A DNA stretch of 12,256 nucleotides, taken from positions 1 to 12,256 of the forward strand of contig JAITAP010000047.1 in assembly GCA_031284065.1 (NCBI GenBank), read 5' to 3'. The notes under the pieces are model-generated. The model saw only the letters and a program-made list of their open reading frames with translations. It was not told the origin of the DNA and did no database searches. Both the position numbers and the translations under genes were made by a program. The stretch comes from Prevotellaceae bacterium (GTDB lineage Bacteria > Bacteroidota > Bacteroidia > Bacteroidales > UBA932). Shown here in pieces: positions 1 through 5,948 of the stretch. The stretch's first letter is position 1, and each line of letters begins with the position of its first letter.

Positions 1-16
1 TAAAGAACATTTTTTG

Positions 17-24
17 TACTTTTG
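17..24 (+). promoter_or_regulatory. Bacteroidetes-type -7 box of the tRNA-Gln gene
   Basis: TACTTTTG matches the Bacteroidetes -7 consensus TAnnTTTG exactly. It ends 18 bases before the mature tRNA 5' end, so transcription would start near 31 and leave a short leader for RNase P. The matching -33 box would lie before base 1 and cannot be seen. Confidence 0.6.
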
Positions 25-42
25 TACCCCTACTACGAGCAT

Positions 43-113
43 TGACCTATGGTGTAATGGTAGCACAACAGTCTCTGGATCTGTTTGTATAGGTTCGAAT
101 CCTGTTAGGTCAA
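43..113 (+). tRNA. tRNA-Gln, anticodon CUG
   Basis: This is a complete 71-base cloverleaf. The acceptor arm TGACCTA (43-49) pairs perfectly with TAGGTCA (106-112), and A113 is the discriminator. The D stem is 52-55/63-66. The anticodon stem is 68-72/80-84 and its loop CTCTGGA (73-79) places CTG at 75-77. The T arm is 89-93/101-105 with loop TTCGAAT. U at position 1, pairing with A72, is typical of tRNA-Gln and supports the identity. CCA is not encoded, so it must be added by tRNA nucleotidyltransferase. The base pair next to the anticodon loop (T72/T80) is a U-U mismatch. Confidence 0.93.
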
Positions 114-122
114 CAACAACGA

Positions 123-154
123 GGGGACGCACGGCCGTGCGTCTCTATTTTTTT
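123..154 (+). terminator. Rho-independent terminator after tRNA-Gln
   Basis: A perfect 18-base palindrome GACGCACGGCCGTGCGTC (126-143), extended by a few further pairs, is followed by a T-rich run (146-154). It sits 10 bases after the tRNA and should end its transcript. Confidence 0.85.
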
Positions 155-440
155 CCCGCCGCCATTCCCCGCACCCCAACGAGCTCGAAAGGCATGACCA
201 TTCCGCCGCCCCCTTACATTAGCCCATTTGCGCGGGTAGCCGAGCTTTTCGCTTTTGGCGGAACTTTATGCGGAAAGCGGCTTTAGCCCAGCGCAGGCTA
301 AAGAGCAAATTCAGCTTTACAATTTTGAGTGGCTGCTGAAAATATGGGCGAATACTAAAGGTGGCTTGTGCCTTGCTCGATAGCGTTACTTGGGTATGGC
401 ATCCGAGTATTCATGCTATTTTTTAAGCTACCCCACGCCG
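155..440. other. Intergenic stretch without a recognisable gene
   Basis: These 286 bases lie between the tRNA terminator and the 3' end of cysN. I see no plausible protein, no TAnnTTTG box on either strand and no RNA family that I recognise. The only clear structure is the inverted repeat at 281-303. No convincing T-tailed terminator follows cysN on its strand. Confidence 0.5.
281..303. repeat. Short inverted repeat (8-bp stem, 7-base loop)
   Basis: CTTTAGCC (281-288) pairs perfectly with GGCTAAAG (296-303). No T run follows on either strand, so it is not a standard intrinsic terminator. It could be a 3' hairpin on a cysN read-through transcript. Confidence 0.5.
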
Positions 441-1772
441 CTATATCGCAAACGAATGGTCTTCCAGCGCTTTCACAATCATTCCGGCGCCAACGGTTTC
501 AAAAGTTGCCTCGTCGATAATGACCAAGCTCCCCGTCACGCGGTTTTGCTCGTACAGGTCGTACTTTAAGGGTTTGGATGTTTTGATGGCAATGTGAGCA
601 ATATCATTCATCTTTACGGCCTTGTCCCCCTTGATATTTTCGAGCGTATTGACGTTTACCTTGAAGTAAACGTCTTTGATAATGCCAAACGCTTCGTCGG
701 AGGTGTGGCGAACGATGTATTTTGCGCCGATGCTTAGCGGGCGGTGGTTGAGCCAGCACACCAGCGCCGAAATGTTTGCGTTCAGCTGGGGTCGCTCGTC
801 GCTCTTGACAATCATGTCGCCGCGGCTAACGTCCACGTTATCCTCCAGTCGAATGGCGACGGATTGAGGCGCAGAGGCCTCCGTCAGCGATTTGCCGGCT
901 TCGTCGATGGCCTTGACGGTCGATTCGGTAAAGGAAGGCAAAACGGTTACCCGGTCGCCCACCCTGTACGTTCCGGAGGCAATGCGCCCGGCGTACGCCC
1001 GGTAGTCGTGGAAGCGGTCGTTTTGCGGACGGATGACGTACTGCACCGGAAAACGCGCCGGGGCGCTGCTTTTTTCTTCCCACAGGGGCAGCGTTTCCAG
1101 CAGATGCAGCAGCGTTTCGCCCTGATACCAGGGCGTTTTCGGAGAGCGTTCGACTACGTTGTCCCCGTCGCGCGCCGAAATGGGCAGGTAGTGCACTTTT
1201 TTCAGCCCCAACTTTTGGGCAATTTGCCGGTATTCGTCTTTTATCCGGTTAAAAATTTCTTCCGAAAAATCGACCAAATCCATCTTGTTGACAGCCAAAA
1301 TAACATTCGGCAGCTGCAAAAGGGAGGCAATGTAGGAGTGCCGCTTGGTTTGCTCAATAATTCCGTTGCGTGCGTCCACAAGGATAATGGCGGCGTCGGC
1401 TGTGGACGCGCCGGTTACCATGTTGCGGGTGTATTCGATGTGCCCCGGCGTATCGGCAATGATAAACTTGCGCTTGGGCGTGGCAAAGTAGCGGTAGGCT
1501 ACGTCAATGGTTATGCCCTGTTCGCGCTCGGCTCGCAAGCCGTCGGTCAGCAGCGCCAGGTTGACTTCTTCGTTGCCCAGGCGTTCGCTTGCCGCTTTCA
1601 CGGCCTCCAGCTGGTCTTCAAAAATGGATTTGCTGTCGTACAGCAAGCGCCCAATCAGCGTGCTTTTTCCGTCATCAACGCTCCCCGCAGTGGTGAAGCG
1701 CAGCAACTCCATGTCTAACAATGGAGAATTGAGAGCTGAGAGTTGAGAATTATTCTTTAGATGCGATGCCAT
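441..1772 (-). CDS. cysN: Sulfate adenylyltransferase subunit 1 (CysN, GTPase subunit)
   Basis: CysN is the GTPase subunit of ATP sulfurylase. It couples GTP hydrolysis to formation of adenosine 5'-phosphosulfate (APS) from sulfate and ATP by CysD, in the cytoplasm. The translational-GTPase motifs are in order: P-loop GSVDDGKS (residues 30-37), REQGITID (83-90), DTPGH (107-111), NKMD (162-165) and SA (199-200), followed by EF-Tu-like beta-barrel domains. At 443 residues it is close to stand-alone CysN (E. coli has 475) and there is no fused APS kinase. It lies 108 bases after cysD. The start is uncertain: residues 7-17 are encoded by a low-complexity repeat, and a second ATG at 1712 (MELLRF) would give 423 residues. 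I keep the longer form because E. coli CysN also has about 25 residues before this point. Confidence 0.93.
   Translation of the reverse strand: MASHLKNNSQLSALNSPLLDMELLRFTTAGSVDDGKSTLIGRLLYDSKSIFEDQLEAVKAASERLGNEEVNLALLTDGLRAEREQGITIDVAYRYFATPKRKFIIADTPGHIEYTRNMVTGASTADAAIILVDARNGIIEQTKRHSYIASLLQLPNVILAVNKMDLVDFSEEIFNRIKDEYRQIAQKLGLKKVHYLPISARDGDNVVERSPKTPWYQGETLLHLLETLPLWEEKSSAPARFPVQYVIRPQNDRFHDYRAYAGRIASGTYRVGDRVTVLPSFTESTVKAIDEAGKSLTEASAPQSVAIRLEDNVDVSRGDMIVKSDERPQLNANISALVCWLNHRPLSIGAKYIVRHTSDEAFGIIKDVYFKVNVNTLENIKGDKAVKMNDIAHIAIKTSKPLKYDLYEQNRVTGSLVIIDEATFETVGAGMIVKALEDHSFAI
1724..1751. repeat. Low-complexity (T)TGAGAG-type repeat at the cysN 5' end
   Basis: The plus strand repeats the unit TTGAGAG/CTGAGAG/TTGAGAA across this stretch. 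A similar string, GAAATTGAGAGTTGA, recurs between ftsX and the DUF3098 gene (9444-9458). Here it is read as codons 7-17 of the long cysN form, although elsewhere it is non-coding. Confidence 0.55.
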
Positions 1773-1792
1773 TGAATTAAGAAATATTTTTT

Positions 1793-1800
1793 TATTTTTG
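1793..1800 (+). promoter_or_regulatory. Possible promoter directed antisense into cysD
   Basis: TATTTTTG, followed by CGA, fits TAnnTTTG and the local extended form TATnTTTGCGG. A TTG at 1772-1774 lies 18 bases upstream. A start near 1807 would run rightward into the 3' end of leftward cysD, with no plus-strand gene ahead of it. This could be chance in an AT-rich spacer. Confidence 0.3.
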
Positions 1801-1853
1801 CGAATTACTGACGAACTAAAATCCAGCCGTGTTTCTATTTATTTGACAATCAA

Positions 1854-1874
1854 TTTGCTGCGCTATGCAGCAAA
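1854..1874. repeat. Hairpin in the cysD-cysN spacer
   Basis: TTTGCTGC (1854-1861) and GCAGCAAA (1867-1874) form a perfect 8-bp stem with a 5-base loop, 6 bases after the cysD stop. No T run follows on the minus strand, so it is more likely a processing or stability element, or a weak attenuator between cysD and cysN, than a full terminator. Confidence 0.5.
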
Positions 1875-1880
1875 GTCAGC

Positions 1881-2783
1881 TCAAAAGTATCCCGCTTTTT
1901 TGCGGTCTTCCATAGCGGCTTCGGAGCGTTTGTCGTCGGAGCGACCGCCGCGCTCGGTGATTCGGGAGGCGGCTATTTCGTTGACGATGTCCTCGAGGGT
2001 ATTTGCCTCCGAAGCGGTTAGGCCGGTGCAGGTAATATCGCCGATGGTGCGGCAGCGAACACGCTTGCGCACGGTTTTTTCTTCCGGCTTCAGCTTCATG
2101 AACGGATAAAAGGCCAGCCAAATGCCGTCGCGCTCAAAAACCTCCCGCTCGTGGGTGTAGTAGAGGCTTGGCAGCTCAATTTGCTCCTGCAAAATATACT
2201 GCCATATATCCATTTCCGTCCAGTTGCTCAGGGGGAATACGCGGAAGTGCTCGCCCAGCTGCTTTTTTCCGTTAAAGATATTCCACAGCTCGGGGCGTTG
2301 GTTTTTAGGGTCCCACTGCCCAAATTCGTCGCGGTGGGAGAAGAAGCGTTCTTTGGCGCGGGCTTTTTCTTCGTCGCGACGGGCGCCTCCCAGCGCGGCG
2401 TCGGACTTGTATTTTGCAAGCGCGTCGAGCAAGGTTACCGTTTGCAGCTTGTTGCGGCTTGCGTTGTAGCCGGATTCTTCCACAGCGCGTCCCGCGTCAA
2501 TGGACTCCTGAACAGAGCCGACAATCAGCTTCACGCCCAGCGTCTTCACCAAGCTGTCGCGGTAAGTGAGCGTTTCCTCAAAGTTGTGCCCCGTATCTAT
2601 GTGTAGAAAAGGGAAGGGGATGGTAGCGGGGTAAAAGGCTTTATACGCCAAGTGCGCCATGACAATGGAGTCTTTTCCGCCGGAAAATAGCAACACCGGT
2701 TTTTCAAACTGTGCCGCCACTTCGCGAATAATGTAGATAGATTCGGATTCCAGCTCTTTCAAGTGGGTTAGCTTAGGTGCCAT
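1881..2783 (-). CDS. cysD: Sulfate adenylyltransferase subunit 2 (CysD)
   Basis: CysD is the catalytic subunit of the CysDN ATP sulfurylase and makes APS from ATP and sulfate. Its 300 residues match the family length. The PP-loop SGGKDS is at residues 34-39, HIDTGHNFEE begins at 61, and the hallmark RRDEEKARAKERFF and RCRTIGDITCTG segments are present. The start ATG at 2783 precedes MAPKLTHLKELE, which aligns with the usual N-terminus. It begins 30 bases after the toxin gene, and I see no TAnnTTTG box in that gap, so read-through from the toxin-antitoxin promoter is possible. No APS kinase (cysC) or APS/PAPS reductase (cysH) lies in the window, so the next step of the pathway must be encoded elsewhere. 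Confidence 0.96.
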   Translation of the reverse strand: MAPKLTHLKELESESIYIIREVAAQFEKPVLLFSGGKDSIVMAHLAYKAFYPATIPFPFLHIDTGHNFEETLTYRDSLVKTLGVKLIVGSVQESIDAGRAVEESGYNASRNKLQTVTLLDALAKYKSDAALGGARRDEEKARAKERFFSHRDEFGQWDPKNQRPELWNIFNGKKQLGEHFRVFPLSNWTEMDIWQYILQEQIELPSLYYTHEREVFERDGIWLAFYPFMKLKPEEKTVRKRVRCRTIGDITCTGLTASEANTLEDIVNEIAASRITERGGRSDDKRSEAAMEDRKKAGYF

Positions 2784-2813
2784 ATCTTTATTGTTATTTA
2801 TAAATCCAACAGT

Positions 2814-3089
2814 TTACTTATCGCCGTAATGCCCAAGTGCGGAGATAACCAAAACCGTTATTTTTTCATCATCAACGGAGTAAACCAGCCTGTGCCTGTC
2901 CGTTATTCTGCGCGACCACTGCCCGGCTCTGCTTCCGCCCAATGGTTTGGGCTTGCCTGTTCCCGTGCAGGGGTGCTCCGACAGCTCGTCCAGCAAACCC
3001 TGTAACTTTCTATACGCTCCTGCTTCCGATTTTTTCAGAATGGTAATTTCTTTCAGCGCATCTTTCGTAAATTCGACGCTGTAGCTCAT
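2814..3089 (-). CDS. Type II toxin, YoeB/Txe (RelE superfamily) mRNA interferase homologue
   Basis: The 91-residue protein aligns well with YoeB/Txe toxins, which cleave mRNA on the ribosome. The signature is GTGKPKPLGG...GQWSRRITDRHRLVY followed by a C-terminal HY pair. Mapping to E. coli YoeB, R67 corresponds to Arg65 and H87-Y88 to His83-Tyr84. The catalytic base Glu46 corresponds here to K48 (codon AAA), a non-conservative change. Three residues (GDK) follow the HY pair, whereas YoeB ends there. Its ATG overlaps the antitoxin stop by four bases (ATGA), as expected for translational coupling in a toxin-antitoxin operon. It is followed by cysD after 30 bases. The fold assignment is firm; whether it is toxic is open. 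Confidence 0.9.
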   Translation of the reverse strand: MSYSVEFTKDALKEITILKKSEAGAYRKLQGLLDELSEHPCTGTGKPKPLGGSRAGQWSRRITDRHRLVYSVDDEKITVLVISALGHYGDK

Positions 3090-3346
3090 AATGAATCAAG
3101 CAGCTCGTGCAATTCCTCAATGCTGTTAACTCTTGTAACCTTTCCCTCCTTTGCCTGCCGGATAGAGCGGTCTATTTTTTCCAGCATTTCGGGGGTAAAG
3201 TATAAGTCGTCGTCGTCAACGGGGGTAAGCTTATAGGCTTGCTTGCGCCCCCGCCGGATGACAATCTGCGCGCCGGTATCCGCCATGTCAAAAATACTCT
3301 TTTGCTTTTCCCGGAGTTCTCGGCTTGTAACTTCCAATACTTCCAT
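3086..3346 (-). CDS. Type II antitoxin, Phd/YefM family
   Basis: This 86-residue protein, partner of the YoeB-like toxin, begins MEVLEVTSRELREKQKS. Phd/YefM antitoxins have an N-terminal DNA-binding and dimerisation domain (here roughly residues 1-50, including GAQIVIRRGRKQAYKLTP) and a flexible acidic C-terminus that wraps the toxin (IDRSIRQAKEG to ELHELLDSL). The frame is open upstream to an ATG at 3415, but the likely promoter -7 box at 3381-3388 puts the transcript start near 3374, after that ATG. The ATG at 3346 is therefore preferred and also removes an unconserved-looking leader. Antitoxins of this family usually repress their own promoter. Confidence 0.88.
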   Translation of the reverse strand: MEVLEVTSRELREKQKSIFDMADTGAQIVIRRGRKQAYKLTPVDDDDLYFTPEMLEKIDRSIRQAKEGKVTRVNSIEELHELLDSL

Positions 3347-3380
3347 ATCTCTAAAAATTAGTATGTACCCAATTAGGGGA

Positions 3381-3416
3381 CAAAGATAATCGCTTCCGTT
3401 GACATAAGCAAGCAAA
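3381..3416 (-). promoter_or_regulatory. Promoter of the toxin-antitoxin operon (and perhaps cysDN)
   Basis: On the minus strand TATCTTTG (3388-3381) is an exact TAnnTTTG box. GCTTG lies 20 bases upstream as a plausible -33 element. The predicted start near 3374 gives a leader of about 28 bases before the antitoxin ATG at 3346 and rules out the upstream in-frame ATG. No operator could be assigned. Confidence 0.6.
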
Positions 3417-3434
3417 AATTTACTGTAGCCAAGC

Positions 3435-3444
3435 CCGGTACCGG
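3435..3444. repeat. 10-bp palindrome CCGGTACCGG
   Basis: A perfect palindrome lies about 50 bases upstream of the toxin-antitoxin -7 box. Its right part, GTACCGGA, recurs directly at 3559-3566. This could be an operator half or chance. Confidence 0.35.
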
Positions 3445-3474
3445 AAAGGGGTAGCGTCTCAAATGGGTTGGCTT

Positions 3475-3536
3475 AGCGCACAGAGCGCACAGATTTTATC
3501 CATTTCTCCCTGCTTAACCTGTGCCATCTGTGCGCT
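3475..3536. repeat. Inverted repeat built from tandem 9-base units
   Basis: AGCGCACAG occurs twice in tandem (3475-3483 and 3484-3492). The facing arm at 3519-3536 is its reverse complement over 16 of 18 positions, and the 11-base arm AGCGCACAGAT (3484-3494) is matched perfectly by 3526-3536. The loop is about 26-31 bases. The element lies in the 300-base spacer between the leftward toxin-antitoxin promoter and the rightward HAD promoter. No T run follows on either strand. Confidence 0.7.
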
Positions 3537-3646
3537 GATATGCAATATACGCCGCCGTGTACCGGACGGTGTCATTTTAAGTCGGGATTGTTTTTGAGCG
3601 CCGCGTGATGTGCCCGGCGGATTTAACCCGTGCCCAAAAATTTCCT

Positions 3647-3654
3647 TACCTTTG
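3647..3654 (+). promoter_or_regulatory. -7 box of the HAD phosphatase gene
   Basis: TACCTTTG matches TAnnTTTG. A weak TTTA -33 candidate lies 21 bases upstream (3622-3625). The predicted start near 3661 falls after an upstream in-frame ATG at 3630 and 17 bases before the ATG at 3678, which fixes the start codon. Confidence 0.55.
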
Positions 3655-3677
3655 CCGCCAAACCAAAAAAAACCTGC

Positions 3678-4277
3678 ATGATTAAAAATATCATTTTCGA
3701 CTTCGGAAACGTACTTATTACGTGGGACCCTCGCCGGATATTCCGCCAAGTAGTGCCGGCTGAAGAGCTGGACAATTTTATGCGGAATGTGTGGAAGGAG
3801 GAATGGAATAACAATCTGGACGGCGGAGCGTCGTTTGCCGACAACGAGCGAAATTTGAAAAAGAAGTATCCGCAGCACAGCGAGTATATTGCTGCCTTTC
3901 ACGCGCGCTGGTACGAGTCGCTGGGCGACGAAAACGGGGAGAGCGTTGCGCTGCTTGCGCAGCTGCAAAAATTGGGATACGCCGCTTACGGGCTTAGCAA
4001 CTGGTCGGCGGAAAGCTTTCCGGTAACCCGCAAGGCGCACCCCTTCTTCGATTCGTTTAACGGCATTGTGCTCTCGGGCGAGGAGAAAGTATGCAAGCCC
4101 AACCCCCAAATTTACGCAATCCTTCTGGAGCGCTACCGGCTGCTCCCCAGCCAGTGCGTGTTCCTCGACGACCGGCAGGAAAACCTCGACACGGCAAAAG
4201 AAATGGGCATGGCAACCATCCTGTTTACTTCGGCGGCAGAGGCGCGCGAAGAGCTAAAGCGTATGGGAGCGCTGTAA
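3678..4277 (+). CDS. HAD-superfamily (subfamily IA) phosphatase, YihX-like
   Basis: This is a cytoplasmic haloacid dehalogenase-fold hydrolase of 199 residues, probably a small-molecule phosphatase. Motif I is D8-F-G10-N-V: the nucleophile D8 is kept, but the usual second aspartate is glycine, as in the YihX-type DLGNV group. Motif II is S107 in GLSNWS, the motif III lysine is in KVCKPNPQIY (K140), and motif IV is LDDRQEN (D164, D165). The four-helix cap lies roughly at 17-85. The start at 3678 (MIKNIIFDFG) is chosen because the promoter lies between it and an upstream ATG. The substrate cannot be read from sequence; E. coli YihX acts on glucose-1-phosphate, but that should not be transferred here. 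Confidence 0.88.
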   Translation: MIKNIIFDFGNVLITWDPRRIFRQVVPAEELDNFMRNVWKEEWNNNLDGGASFADNERNLKKKYPQHSEYIAAFHARWYESLGDENGESVALLAQLQKLGYAAYGLSNWSAESFPVTRKAHPFFDSFNGIVLSGEEKVCKPNPQIYAILLERYRLLPSQCVFLDDRQENLDTAKEMGMATILFTSAAEAREELKRMGAL

Positions 4278-4335
4278 AAAGTAGAAAAAGTACAGGCGTG
4301 GTTGGCGTCTTTAGCTTGGGGCAGGCAGCGCAAAC

Positions 4336-4376
4336 GGGCGTTGACTTTTTTGTGGCTGCGCCCAAAAGTTTTTTTT
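4336..4376 (+). terminator. Possible terminator after the HAD gene
   Basis: GGGCG (4336-4340) can pair with CGCCC (4359-4363), or alternatively ACTTTT (4344-4349) with AAAAGT (4364-4369). Eight T residues follow (4369-4376). Stems are short and the alternatives compete, so efficiency is doubtful. Confidence 0.35.
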
Positions 4377-4440
4377 GCGGTTTGAGGCCCGCGAGCGTCC
4401 TAAAGTGTAGCTCAATCCCTCGCATTTCCAAAAATATTAC

Positions 4441-4448
4441 TATATTTG
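4441..4448 (+). promoter_or_regulatory. -7 box of the acyltransferase gene
   Basis: TATATTTG followed by CGG is an exact extended TAnnTTTG box. No good -33 box is visible. The predicted start near 4455 gives a leader of about 39 bases to the ATG at 4494 and rules out an in-frame TTG at 4446. Confidence 0.6.
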
Positions 4449-4493
4449 CGGACTTTAAAGTTTGAAATTGTAAGCAATCTTGTGGCTGTGGCA

Positions 4494-5405
4494 ATGTTCG
4501 GAAAAAATTATGGAATAGTAGATATTTTGCTGAGGAGCGTGCTGTTTTGCGTAGGCCACCTGCCGCGCAGGTGCTTGTGCGCGCTGTCCAACGTGCTGGC
4601 CTTTTTGGCTGAGCGGGTGGCGGGCTACCGGCGCAGGGTGGTCATGGACAACCTGCGAAAAGCCTTTCCCGGCAAGCCCGAAAAAGAGCTGCGCCGCATA
4701 GCGTCGGCGTCGTACCGCAACTTTTTTGACGTCATGCTCAACATTTTTCGTATTCGCTACGCCTCGCAAAAGCGCGTGATGCGGTCGGCAACCTACGTCA
4801 ACCCGGAGGTAATGCAAGACCTCTACGCGCGCGGCGTTAGCGGCGTTCTGCTTGCGGCTCACTACTCGTGCTGGGAGTGCGTTGTCACAATGCAGCCGTA
4901 CATAAGCCACCAGACGGTAGCCGCCTACCAGCCGGCGTCGTTTGCCCCGCTGGAGCGCGTGGTTGCCGAAGCGCGCGGGCGGTTTGGCGCAAAAATGGCG
5001 GCGCTTCGGGAGGTTTTTCGCGTGCTTTTGGAGAGTCAGGCACGCAAGGAGCTCACCATGACGCTAATGGTAGCCGACCAGTCGCCCGCGCACGGCTCGT
5101 GCACCCACTGGCTTACCCTGCTGGGGCAGCTTACGCCCGTGCTCATGGGCCCGGAGCGAATAGCGCAAAAGCTCGGCGCAGCCGTGCTGTACCTGCGCGT
5201 GGTGGAGCAAAAACGGTTTTGCTACGAGTACGAGCTGGTTGTGCTGAGCCAAAATGCCGCGCTGGAGAAGCCTATGGCGGTAACAAAAAAATTTTTCGCC
5301 GAGCTGGAAAAAGACCTGATACGCATGCCCCACTGCTGGATGTGGACGCACCGCCGCTGGAAAAACCAGGACAGGTACGAAATAGAAAAAATATGTGTAG
5401 CTTGA
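4494..5405 (+). CDS. LpxL/HtrB-like lipid A biosynthesis acyltransferase
   Basis: This 303-residue protein of the LPLAT superfamily is probably an inner-membrane late acyltransferase that adds a secondary acyl chain to the lipid A precursor from acyl-ACP. The catalytic motif H-X4-E is H123-YSCW-E128, followed by VADQSP (193-198) and the C-terminal W-THRRWK motif typical of the family. A hydrophobic N-terminal segment (about residues 8-40, with VLFCVGHLP) fits the membrane anchor. The start ATG at 4494 follows from the promoter position. It is followed after 60 bases by the pRiA4b ORF-3-like gene. The exact acyl chain and acceptor cannot be told, and another LPLAT role such as acylating ornithine lipid is possible. 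Confidence 0.88.
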   Translation: MFGKNYGIVDILLRSVLFCVGHLPRRCLCALSNVLAFLAERVAGYRRRVVMDNLRKAFPGKPEKELRRIASASYRNFFDVMLNIFRIRYASQKRVMRSATYVNPEVMQDLYARGVSGVLLAAHYSCWECVVTMQPYISHQTVAAYQPASFAPLERVVAEARGRFGAKMAALREVFRVLLESQARKELTMTLMVADQSPAHGSCTHWLTLLGQLTPVLMGPERIAQKLGAAVLYLRVVEQKRFCYEYELVVLSQNAALEKPMAVTKKFFAELEKDLIRMPHCWMWTHRRWKNQDRYEIEKICVA

Positions 5406-5409
5406 AAAT

Positions 5410-5451
5410 TTTGTGTATATTTACGCTCTATTTGTGTATGTTTACGCTCTA
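5410..5451 (+). repeat. Tandem 21-base direct repeat with promoter-like cores
   Basis: Two adjacent 21-base units (5410-5430 and 5431-5451) are identical except at one base (A5419/G5440). Each begins TTTGTGTAT and ends TTTACGCTCTA. Each contains a near -7 box, TATATTTA (5416-5423) and TATGTTTA (5437-5444), differing from TAnnTTTG only at the last base. The TTTG of unit 1 lies 23 bases before the second box, near a -33 position. The element ends 14 bases before the next ATG, so it probably holds the promoter or operator of the pRiA4b-like/miaA pair. Confidence 0.7.
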
Positions 5452-5465
5452 ATTTATATAAGTGT

Positions 5466-5948
5466 ATGATATTCAGATTTAAGTTGAGTTTTCCGGAAAA
5501 ACCGGATTTTAAGCGCGAATACGATATAGCTACGGAGCAAACGCTGTACGATTTTCATCGCTTTATCCAAAACGATTTGGACTACGATGAATCGCAGCCC
5601 GTGCTGTTCTTTACAGCCAGCGAGCGCTGGGAGCCGGAGCGGGAATTTTCGCTGCTGGGCGCTAACGGTACGGAGCTGCTGGACGAGGTGAGCATTGGCG
5701 ACCTCGTGCGCGCCTCAAACCACCGCCTGCTCTACATGTTTGACGTTATCAACCGTCGCTGCTTCAAAGTAGAGCTGTGCGAAATGCTGGAGCCTGCGGC
5801 GCGCGTACACTACCCGCATACCGCCTCCGAAAGCAACGACCCTCCCGCGCAAATCGGCAAGTCAGACAGCATTTTTTCTTCCATTTTTGACCAGGCAATG
5901 CCCGATTTCGATGCCAATATATACGCCACGTCCGGAGGAGAGGATTAA
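5466..5948 (+). CDS. Plasmid pRiA4b ORF-3-like family protein
   Basis: The 160-residue protein matches the pRiA4b ORF-3 domain as found in Bacteroidetes: it begins IFRFKLSF, has TLYDFHRFIQNDLDYDESQPVLFF about residues 26-49, and RLLYMFDVINRRCFKVELCEM about 87-107. The C-terminal 45 residues look disordered and acidic (SESNDPPAQ to SGGED). Function is unknown; the name refers to an Agrobacterium plasmid ORF, and the domain is common in chromosomes. Its 3' end overlaps the likely miaA start by 38 bases, so the two are probably cotranscribed and translationally coupled. I recall the same family next to miaA in other Bacteroidales, which suggests a conserved pair. No signal peptide or membrane helix is seen. 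Confidence 0.8.
   Translation: MIFRFKLSFPEKPDFKREYDIATEQTLYDFHRFIQNDLDYDESQPVLFFTASERWEPEREFSLLGANGTELLDEVSIGDLVRASNHRLLYMFDVINRRCFKVELCEMLEPAARVHYPHTASESNDPPAQIGKSDSIFSSIFDQAMPDFDANIYATSGGED

Noticed and set aside
14..286. 90-codon open frame running through the tRNA and terminator
   Set aside because: It reads across a complete tRNA and its terminator hairpin, so it is not coding.
281..303. Intrinsic terminator for cysN
   Set aside because: The hairpin is about 140 bases beyond the stop and no T run follows on the minus strand.
744..1718. Long open frame (324 codons) on the plus strand opposite cysN
   Set aside because: It is antisense to an unmistakable cysN, its translation is Arg/Gly/Val/Gln-rich without family features, and it has no promoter.
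3438..3566. 8-base direct repeats GTACCGGA at 3438-3445 and 3559-3566 flanking the inverted repeat, as a target-site duplication
   Set aside because: An 8-base match within about 260 bases is expected by chance roughly half the time, the inverted repeat is not at the ends of the enclosed segment, and no transposase is present.
3459..4109. Minus-strand open frame of 216 codons opposite the HAD gene and its leader
   Set aside because: The plus-strand HAD gene has all four motifs and a promoter; the antisense translation has no recognisable domain.
3678..4277. HAD protein inactive because the second aspartate of motif I is glycine
   Set aside because: The same change is normal in the YihX-like group and the other motifs are intact, so there is no case for inactivation.
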